A stretch of DNA of 13,754 bases, taken from contig DLAA01000100.1 of the NCBI GenBank assembly GCA_002493835.1, positions 3,772 through 17,525 on the forward strand, written 5' to 3'. The number at the start of each line of letters is the position of its first letter. The first letter of the stretch is position 1. The position numbers and the translations under genes were made by a program. Source of the DNA: Lachnospiraceae bacterium UBA7060. GTDB taxonomy: Bacteria; Bacillota; Clostridia; Lachnospirales; Lachnospiraceae. Below, in pieces: positions 1 to 5,471 of this stretch. The notes beneath the pieces are model-generated. The model did not search any database. It was not told the origin of the DNA and saw nothing but the letters and a program-made list of their open reading frames with translations.

Positions 1-810
1 TGTGAGGAGACCACCACCGGCATCATCCGGCTGGAGGCGATGAACAATGCGGGAGAGCTGAAATTCCCCATGGTGCGCGTCAACAATGCGGCATGTAAAC
101 ATTTCTTTGATAACAGATACGGCACGGGGCAGTCTGTGTGGGACGGCATCAACAGGACCACGAACCTGATCGTGGCAGGCAAGATTGTTGTTGTGGCAGG
201 CTACGGCTGGTGCGGTAAAGGCACGGCTATGAGAGCGAAAGGTCTGGGCGCGCGGGTAATCGTGACAGAGATTGATCCAATCAAGGCGATTGAGGCAGTT
301 ATGGACGGTTTTGACGTGATGCCTATGCAGGATGCGGCTAAGGTGGGCGATTTCTTTGTTACTGTAACCGGCTGTGATAAAGTAATCGACAAAGAAGATT
401 TTGCCGAGATGAAAGAGGGCGCGATCCTCTGCAATGCGGGACATTTCGACTGTGAGATTGACATGGCGTGGCTGAAAGCGAACGCGGTGGAAACCCGAGA
501 ACAGCGCAAGAACATTATGGGTTATAAACTGCCTACGGGTCAGTGGATTTTCGTGCTCGCCGAGGGCCGTCTCGTAAATCTGGCAGCAGGCGATGGACAT
601 CCGGCTGAGATTATGGATATGAGCTTTGCGATTCAGGCGCTTTCCGCGAAGTATCTGGTGGAGCATGCAGGCGAGCTTACCGAGAAGCTGATCGATGTGC
701 CGGAAGAGGTAGATAAGGATGTGGCGAAGAGAAAGCTGGCATTCCTTGGGAAAGAGATCGATGTGTTGACACCGGAGCAGGAGAAGTATTTGAACAGTTA
801 TACCGTGTAG
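1..810 (+). CDS. ahcY: S-adenosylhomocysteine hydrolase (adenosylhomocysteinase), 5' end missing
   Basis: It hydrolyses S-adenosylhomocysteine to adenosine and homocysteine, clearing the by-product of methyltransferases; the enzyme is cytosolic and uses tightly bound NAD. The frame is open from base 1, and the first visible residues include the EETTTG substrate motif. The ATG at 40 is therefore internal, and the real start lies before the window. Further marks are the Rossmann NAD motif GYGWCGKG (about residues 67-74 counting from base 1), TEIDP after it, NAGHFD and GDGHP near the C-terminus. The GYGWCGKG form, DGINRTTN in place of the DGIKRATD seen in the human enzyme, and a C-terminus ending LNSYTV instead of DxYRY match what I recall of the archaeal/Thermotoga-type branch. 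An intrinsic terminator follows at 863-910. Identity is firm; the subfamily call is from memory. Confidence 0.96.
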   Translation, partial: CEETTTGIIRLEAMNNAGELKFPMVRVNNAACKHFFDNRYGTGQSVWDGINRTTNLIVAGKIVVVAGYGWCGKGTAMRAKGLGARVIVTEIDPIKAIEAVMDGFDVMPMQDAAKVGDFFVTVTGCDKVIDKEDFAEMKEGAILCNAGHFDCEIDMAWLKANAVETREQRKNIMGYKLPTGQWIFVLAEGRLVNLAAGDGHPAEIMDMSFAIQALSAKYLVEHAGELTEKLIDVPEEVDKDVAKRKLAFLGKEIDVLTPEQEKYLNSYTV

Positions 811-862
811 GGTAAGAAGAATACGAAACTCGAAATAAGTGTAAAAATAGCAGAAATACAAA

Positions 863-910
863 AAAGAGCTGTCGTTTTAACGTATTATAATTCGCAAAAC
901 GCAGCTCTTT
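863..910 (+). terminator. Intrinsic terminator after ahcY
   Basis: AAAGAGCTG (863-871) pairs perfectly with CAGCTCTTT (902-910). One unpaired T (872) separates it from a second helix, CGTTTT (873-878) with AAAACG (896-901). The loop is about 17 nt. The 3' arm ends in TTT and is followed by AT-rich sequence, so the U-tract is short but the stem is long. It lies 50 bases after the ahcY stop and probably ends that transcript. The A-rich 5' flank could let it act in the reverse direction too. Confidence 0.8.
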
Positions 911-935
911 ATATTATTCTGAAAATTATGACAGC

Positions 936-1039
936 ATGAACCATTTAGGGGAAAATTTAAGAAGGCTGCCGGACTGACGCTCCATCAATACCGGGAAAAG
1001 TATGGGGTGAAGGAATTTTTGGCAAAATACTGCTATTGA
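936..1039 (+). pseudogene. Possible remnant of an XRE-type (HTH) regulator, frameshifted
   Basis: Two short overlapping frames join into something like the N-terminus of an XRE/Cro-type DNA-binding protein. ATG at 936 gives MNHLGENLRR before a stop at 975-977. A different frame then reads KKAAGLTLHQYREKYGV and on to a stop at 1037-1039. XRE proteins commonly begin with a pattern close to 'GENLRRLRKAAGLTLEELAEKLGV', so a frameshift near 960-965 would restore the match. The remainder (KEFLAKYCY) does not look like the rest of an HTH domain, so the gene would also be truncated. There is no ribosome site at the ATG. The call rests on about 25 residues and may be coincidence. Confidence 0.3.
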
Positions 1040-1092
1040 GTATTTTGTGTGCACCAACTGTATATGTAATCGATATTTCGTAGAAATATACG
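1023..1092. repeat. Two inverted repeats upstream of the ATPase/nuclease gene
   Basis: CAAAATAC (1023-1030) pairs with GTATTTTG (1040-1047) across a 9-nt loop. ATATTTC (1073-1079) pairs with GAAATAT (1083-1089) across GTA. Both are AT-rich and neither is followed by a T-tract, so they are weak terminator candidates. They may be operator-like sites or simple AT-rich coincidences. No gene is visible between them. Confidence 0.45.
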
Positions 1093-1132
1093 AGCAATCA
1101 TGATTGCTTTTGGAAAGAAAAGCGGATATACT
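1093..1132 (+). promoter_or_regulatory. Sigma-A-like promoter overlapped by a 16-bp perfect palindrome
   Basis: The palindrome AGCAATCATGATTGCT occupies 1093-1108. Its right end supplies the start of a -35 box, TTGCTT (1104-1109). A 17-nt spacer follows, then the -10 box TATACT (1127-1132). Transcription would start near 1139, about 40 bases before the ATG at 1179. A perfect dyad across the -35 is the usual position for a dimeric repressor site. No repressor gene next to it is intact, so its partner is unknown. Confidence 0.55.
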
Positions 1133-1178
1133 ATAAGCATAAGAGGGTCGTCGATGTAGAAGCGGAGGAAGATCTTTT

Positions 1179-2861
1179 ATGGCAAGAACGGTGGGAATCG
1201 GACATCAGGATTTTGAGAAAATCCGAACGATTGACAATTTTTATATTGACAAGACTCATTTTATCAAAGAGTGGTGGGAATCCGATGATGAAGTGACGCT
1301 GATTGCACGTCCGAGGAGATTTGGCAAGACCCTAAATATGAGCATGCTGGAGAAATTTTTCTCTGTTGACTACAGTGGCAGGGGAGAGTTGTTTCAGGGA
1401 CTGCAGATATGGGAGGAAGAAAAGTATCGGCAGTTACAGGGGACATATCCGGTTATATTTTTAAGCTTTGCAGATATTAAGGAGGAAACGTTCGATCAAG
1501 CATATCAAAAGATATGCAGAAGCATTCAGATGCTATATAACCGATTTGATTTTCTGTTAAATGGGGGGCTTCTTAACGAGAATGAAAAAAGAGAATTTCA
1601 GAGAATGGCTGCTGATATGGCGGGTGATGTGGCATCCCTGTCGTTGAAAATACTTTCTGATTATTTGTATCGGTATTACAGGAAAAAGGTGATCATCCTT
1701 ATGGATGAATATGATACACCGATGCAGGAGGCCTATGTGGGCGGGTATTGGAAGGAGATGACTGTCTTTATCAGAAGCCTGTTTAACTCTACTTTTAAGA
1801 CGAATTCTTATCTGGAGCGTGCCGTGATGACAGGAATTACCAGAGTCAGCAAGGAGTCGGTCTTCTCTGATTTGAATAACCTGAGAGTAGTGACGATCAC
1901 ATCAGAAAAATATGCGGACTGCTTTGGTTTCACGGAAGAAGAGGTTTTTGCTGCGTTGGACGAGTATGGGTTATCTGACAGACAGCATCAGGTGAAACAG
2001 TGGTATGACGGTTTTGCCTTCGGTACAAAAAAAGACATCTACAATCCATGGTCCATCGTTTATTATCTTTCTGAAAGAAAGCCGGGCACATATTGGGCGA
2101 ATACCAGCAGCAATAGTCTGGTAGGAAAGCTGATCCGGGAGGGAAGTCCAGGAATCAAGATGACGATGGAGAAATTGCTGCGGGGAGAAATCTTTCAGAC
2201 AACATTGGATGAACAGATCGTATTTAACCAACTGGACCAGGGAGACAGTGCAGTGTGGAGTCTGCTGCTTGCCAGTGGGTATTTGAAAGCGGTAGATTGT
2301 GAATGGAATGAGGACTGGTTGGAGCCGACGTACAGCCTGCAGTTGACCAATTTGGAAGTACAGCTCATGTTTAAGCGGATGATCGGGGGCTGGTTTGGAA
2401 CATGCCGGGAAGTTAGCAATGCTTTTTTGCAGGCACTGCTGACAGACGATGTTAAAGGTATGAACACTTATATGAACAAAGTGGCGCTGCAGACATTCAG
2501 CTATTTTGATACGGGGAAGAACCCCTCGGAGGAAGAGCCAGAGCGGTTTTACCATGGTTTTGTGCTTGGTATGATGGTAGAGCTGGCGGACAGGTATGTC
2601 CTGACTTCCAACAGGGAGAGCGGATATGGCAGATATGACGTGATACTGGAGCCTAAAAGGCAGCAGGATAATGCCATTATTTTGGAATTTAAAGTGCAGG
2701 AGGAAGAGGAGAAGGAACTGGCTGATACAGTGCGGGAGGCATTGCGGCAGATAGAGGAGAAGGAGTATCAGGCTGGTCTTACGGCAAAGGGAATCCCTTT
2801 GGAGCGTATATGGAAATACGGGTTTGCCTTTTGTGGGAAAAAAGTATTAATTGGAGAGTGA
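1179..2861 (+). CDS. AAA-ATPase-like protein with C-terminal PD-(D/E)XK nuclease-like domain
   Basis: A 560-residue cytosolic protein of the PF09820 (AAA-ATPase-like) plus PF08011 (PDDEXK_9) architecture, abundant in Clostridia and Bacteroidetes and without a settled function. The N-terminus has the family's 'YIDKT' motif (residues 22-26). Next come Walker A RPRRFGKT (44-51), Walker B IILMDEYD (172-179), and the conserved TGITRVSKES...FSDLNNL stretch (218-235). The C-terminal part has FYHGFVLG (457-464) followed by a nuclease-like core: D487 in GRYDVIL, E503-x-K505 in ILEFKV, and a later ALRQIEEKEY helix. All presumed catalytic residues are present, so it looks intact. The start is fixed by GGAGG at 1164-1168, 10 nt before ATG. 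It ends immediately before the aminopeptidase gene, suggesting shared translation. Length is usual for the family. The biological role is unknown; mobile or defence-type functions have been suggested for such ATPases but nothing here proves one. Confidence 0.9.
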   Translation: MARTVGIGHQDFEKIRTIDNFYIDKTHFIKEWWESDDEVTLIARPRRFGKTLNMSMLEKFFSVDYSGRGELFQGLQIWEEEKYRQLQGTYPVIFLSFADIKEETFDQAYQKICRSIQMLYNRFDFLLNGGLLNENEKREFQRMAADMAGDVASLSLKILSDYLYRYYRKKVIILMDEYDTPMQEAYVGGYWKEMTVFIRSLFNSTFKTNSYLERAVMTGITRVSKESVFSDLNNLRVVTITSEKYADCFGFTEEEVFAALDEYGLSDRQHQVKQWYDGFAFGTKKDIYNPWSIVYYLSERKPGTYWANTSSNSLVGKLIREGSPGIKMTMEKLLRGEIFQTTLDEQIVFNQLDQGDSAVWSLLLASGYLKAVDCEWNEDWLEPTYSLQLTNLEVQLMFKRMIGGWFGTCREVSNAFLQALLTDDVKGMNTYMNKVALQTFSYFDTGKNPSEEEPERFYHGFVLGMMVELADRYVLTSNRESGYGRYDVILEPKRQQDNAIILEFKVQEEEEKELADTVREALRQIEEKEYQAGLTAKGIPLERIWKYGFAFCGKKVLIGE

Positions 2862-4187
2862 ATGATGAGTGAGAAGTTTCAAAAATTTTCGGAAGGTTTA
2901 TTACAATATTTGAACGACAGCCCTACGGCTTATCACGCCGCAGAAAACGCGGCGGCATTGCTGCGGGAGAAGGGTTTTCAGGAATTAAAGGAAACGGAGA
3001 GCTGGTCTCTTCAAAAGGACGGCAGATATTTTGTCGTAAAAAACAGCTCGGCGGTGATTGCCTTTATCGTAGGGAATGGGGATTTGGCGAAAGAAGGGTT
3101 CCGCATCATCGGCGCGCATACGGATTCCCCAACACTCAAGATTAAGCCTGGGCCATGTACCGTGACCCCGGACGGTTATGTGAAAGTGAATGTGGAAATT
3201 TATGGCGGTGCCATTCTGCAGACATGGTTTGACAGGCCGCTGGCTGTGGCCGGACGTGTGATCGTAAAGGAGAACGGTGCATTGCGAGAAAGGCTGATTC
3301 GGATTGACAAGCCTGTTTTTGTGGTTCCGAATCTCTGTATTCATTTTCACAGGGATGTGAATGAAAAAGGCTCCTGCAACAAACAGACGGAGATTCTGCC
3401 GCTTTTGTGCATGAAGGAGGAGGGGTTGGAAAAAGAGGGGTATCTGCCCGCTCTCATTCAGGAGGAAACGGGCATAGACAAAGCGGATATGGTGGACTAT
3501 GAGCTGTTTCTGTATGAGTATCAGAAGGGTATTTTTATGGGGAAAAAGCAGGAGTTTATCTCGGCCCCGCGACTCGACGATCTGTCCATGGTCTATGCAG
3601 GGCTGACTGCATTGACGGAGGCGCAGGCAGGAGCGGGCTGTCAAGTGTTTGCCGCTTTCGACAATGAGGAAGTGGGGAGCACCACCGCACAGGGAGCCAA
3701 TTCCGGGTTCCTGCTGCATATCCTGAACCGCATCTGTAAAAATCTGGGGATGACTGACGACGCGTATTTTCAGACGGTCGCCAATTCGACTTCGATCTCA
3801 GCGGATCTGGCGCATGCGGTACACCCTAACTACAGTGATAAGCATGATACAGAAAACCGCCCCGTGTTAGGGGGCGGCCCTGTGATTAAATATTCTGCGT
3901 CTCAGCGGTATGCCACGACTGCGATGAGCGCTGCTTATTTTATGGAGGCCTGCGAGCGCGCCGGTGTCCCCTGCCAGAAATTTGTGAACCGCAACGATAT
4001 TGCAGGTGGCTCCACCATCGGCCCCGCACTTTCCGGTCTGACTACGATTCCCACGGTGGATATGGGTGCGCCGATTCTGGCGATGCATTCCATCCGAGAA
4101 TTTGGTGCGGTTGTTGATAACGTTTATACAAAACAGGCGTTTGCGGCGTACTATGGGAATGAAAATGAGAATGTCAGCACGCTATGA
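2862..4187 (+). CDS. apeB: M18 family aminopeptidase (aspartyl aminopeptidase type)
   Basis: A cytosolic dinuclear-zinc exopeptidase that removes N-terminal residues from peptides, acidic ones in the best-studied members. Family marks in order: SPTAYHA near residue 20; GAHTDSP (84-90) with metal ligand H86; RLDD (237-240); FDNEEVGS (267-273) with the E269/E270 pair; HPNYSDKHD (321-329); GGSTIGP (382-388); and AMHSIREFGA (407-416) with H409 as a likely metal ligand. The 441-residue length fits the family. The first ATG (2862) directly follows the upstream stop. The second ATG (2865) sits 8 nt after GGAG (2853-2856) against 5 nt for the first, so 2865 is equally or more likely. The ribosome site lies inside the upstream gene, implying co-translation. 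The 3' end overlaps the convergent SGNH gene by 6 bases. Confidence 0.95.
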   Translation: MMSEKFQKFSEGLLQYLNDSPTAYHAAENAAALLREKGFQELKETESWSLQKDGRYFVVKNSSAVIAFIVGNGDLAKEGFRIIGAHTDSPTLKIKPGPCTVTPDGYVKVNVEIYGGAILQTWFDRPLAVAGRVIVKENGALRERLIRIDKPVFVVPNLCIHFHRDVNEKGSCNKQTEILPLLCMKEEGLEKEGYLPALIQEETGIDKADMVDYELFLYEYQKGIFMGKKQEFISAPRLDDLSMVYAGLTALTEAQAGAGCQVFAAFDNEEVGSTTAQGANSGFLLHILNRICKNLGMTDDAYFQTVANSTSISADLAHAVHPNYSDKHDTENRPVLGGGPVIKYSASQRYATTAMSAAYFMEACERAGVPCQKFVNRNDIAGGSTIGPALSGLTTIPTVDMGAPILAMHSIREFGAVVDNVYTKQAFAAYYGNENENVSTL

Positions 4188-4748
4188 AAGGTTCTCCAAA
4201 ATAATCTGGGCGTAGGCCTTTCGACCTTCGACACTTAAGTGGATGCCGTCCGAACAAAGCCACTCCGCATGTTCCGAGGCGGCCTGCGACCAATCAATGA
4301 TATGGACATTCTCGTTATCTTCAGCGAGCTTACGGATTGTTGCATTGGAATCCTCTTGCCAGCTCAGCTCCCTTCCGTAAACGGTGACCCAGTAAATTGT
4401 CCTGCCGCTCCCCAGCCGGTCAATCAGTCCCTGGCCCAGGGCCGTATCGAATGGGCCGTTGGTTCCAAGTCCGATTACGACTGTCTGATTTAATGTATTT
4501 TGCTGTTCCAGTGTATCGAGCACACCGTCAGCTTGGGTAACCTGTCTGGACACCTTCGCGTCAATCACGCAGTCCGGCAGCATTTCCTGAATGGACGGTG
4601 CGGCTCCCAGCATAACGGAATCACCGATCATTGAAACAGACACAGCTTCCACCACATTCTCTGTCTGTGCCGGTGTCTCCTCAGCCGCCTGTACATGCAT
4701 GGCTGTACTTAACAGGAGCGCAGGTACGAAAAGAGTGCGCAAAGTCAT
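4182..4748 (-). CDS. Small secreted SGNH/GDSL-type hydrolase or esterase
   Basis: A 188-residue protein with an N-terminal signal peptide (residues 1-21, MTLRTLF...AMHVQA) and likely cleavage before AEE. The mature part is a single SGNH domain: block I IGDSVMLG with nucleophile S44, an SRQ turn as block II, GLGTNG with N97 as block III, and SDGIHLS with D167 and H170 as block V. It closely resembles the extracellular SGNH domain at the C-terminus of OatA-like cell-wall O-acyltransferases, here without the membrane acyltransferase part. A role in deacylating or acylating a wall polymer is inference. Start: the ATG at 4748 has AAAGG 5 nt upstream. In-frame alternatives at 4808 (ATG) and 4838 (TTG) lack a well-placed ribosome site but would give a longer, basic N-region. 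The stop overlaps the convergent aminopeptidase stop. Confidence 0.82.
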   Translation of the reverse strand: MTLRTLFVPALLLSTAMHVQAAEETPAQTENVVEAVSVSMIGDSVMLGAAPSIQEMLPDCVIDAKVSRQVTQADGVLDTLEQQNTLNQTVVIGLGTNGPFDTALGQGLIDRLGSGRTIYWVTVYGRELSWQEDSNATIRKLAEDNENVHIIDWSQAASEHAEWLCSDGIHLSVEGRKAYAQIILENLS

Positions 4749-4896
4749 TACAACCTTTTTTACATCATGTGTTTTCAGGGTTTTTCTTATATTCACAACT
4801 TTCCTCATTTCTGCGCAAAAAAATTTTCCTTCACACAATTTTCTACAAAAAAATCATGCCGGATGTTTTGCACCATACAATATATGCCAGATATGC

Positions 4897-4925
4897 ATTA
4901 TAATATGTCTTTTTTTAAAGTGCAA
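4897..4925 (-). promoter_or_regulatory. Likely sigma-A promoter for the SGNH hydrolase gene
   Basis: On the minus strand, TTGCAC (4925-4920) lies 17 nt before a consensus -10 TATAAT (4902-4897). Transcription would start near 4890, giving a leader of about 140 nt to the ATG at 4748. The 4749-5064 gap holds only this promoter and the divergent repressor-gene promoter; its remainder is AT-rich and I see no gene in it. Confidence 0.6.
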
Positions 4926-4973
4926 TCATTTTGTTCGGTTTTATAAGAGTTTGAATTAAATGATAGATATATA

Positions 4974-5030
4974 TTGACAAATTTTGTTTACAGACGTAGA
5001 CTATATACAACGGAAGTCTACAGCTGTAAA
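4974..5030 (+). promoter_or_regulatory. Repressor-gene promoter with two BlaI/MecI-type operators
   Basis: A near-consensus promoter: -35 TTGACA (4974-4979), 17-nt spacer, -10 TAGACT (4997-5002). Two operator half-units face each other. The left arm (4987-5001) is TTTACAGACGTAGAC and the right arm (5016-5030) is GTCTACAGCTGTAAA; 13 of 15 positions match as an inverted repeat. Each arm also contains its own small dyad, TAC-N4-GTA, perfect in the right arm as TACAGCTGTA. BlaI/MecI operators are known for this TACA/TGTA core. The left site covers the spacer and -10; the right one lies just after the expected transcription start. Both placements suit repression by the downstream gene product. Confidence 0.78.
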
Positions 5031-5064
5031 CATTAAAGGGAATAGAGTTAATATGGAGGTGTAC

Positions 5065-5436
5065 ATGAAGGATACGAAAATATCGGATGCAGAGTTGGAA
5101 ATATTGGAAACGCTCTGGGCGGCGGGGGAGGCGCTTAACGCTAACGAGATTCGCGCGCGCCTGAATCAGAAGAAGGATTGGGAGCGTACCACGGTATTGA
5201 CGCTGATCCGCAGATTGTTAGATAAGGGCGTGATTGTACAGGAAAAACGGGAAGTTTATTATTATTCTCCTCTGGTGGATCGGGATGACTATGTGAAGGA
5301 GGAGACGAAAAGTTTTCTAAACAAGTTTTTTAAGGGGAAAGCCAAAAATTTGGCGGCAGCGCTCCTTGAGGATGAGGATTTGAGTAGAGAAGACATTGAG
5401 GAGCTGCGTGCGTATTTTCGGGATAGTTTTCGGTAG
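5065..5436 (+). CDS. blaI: BlaI/MecI/CopY-family transcriptional repressor
   Basis: A 123-residue winged-helix repressor. Residues 1-70 carry the family's DNA-binding domain: ISDAELEILETLW at the start, the recognition helix around WERTTVLTLIRRLLDKG (39-55), and the wing VYYYSPLV (64-71). Residues 75-123 form the helical dimerisation part, with the segment linking to it that partner proteases cleave in the S. aureus paradigm. It should repress its own promoter through the two dyads at 4987-5030 and be inactivated when the adjacent membrane protease is triggered. Start: GGAGG (5055-5059) lies 5 nt before ATG 5065; an in-frame ATG at 5053 overlaps that ribosome site and is less likely. The gene symbol denotes the family only; a beta-lactam link is not shown. 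Confidence 0.9.
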   Translation: MKDTKISDAELEILETLWAAGEALNANEIRARLNQKKDWERTTVLTLIRRLLDKGVIVQEKREVYYYSPLVDRDDYVKEETKSFLNKFFKGKAKNLAAALLEDEDLSREDIEELRAYFRDSFR

Positions 5437-5471
5437 AACAATAAGTGTTCGACAGAGAGGAGAGGGGACTT

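Noticed and set aside
863..910. Possible CRISPR or shared repeat with 7861-7891, because both contain an AGAGCTG/CAGCTCTT-like stem
   Set aside because: Only the stem core is alike, each copy is a single hairpin just after a stop codon, and flanks and loops differ; both are ordinary terminators.
2985..3719. Minus-strand frame of 244 codons
   Set aside because: Antisense to the aminopeptidase, which has all its family motifs; the antisense translation is His/Arg/Pro-rich and unlike a folded protein.
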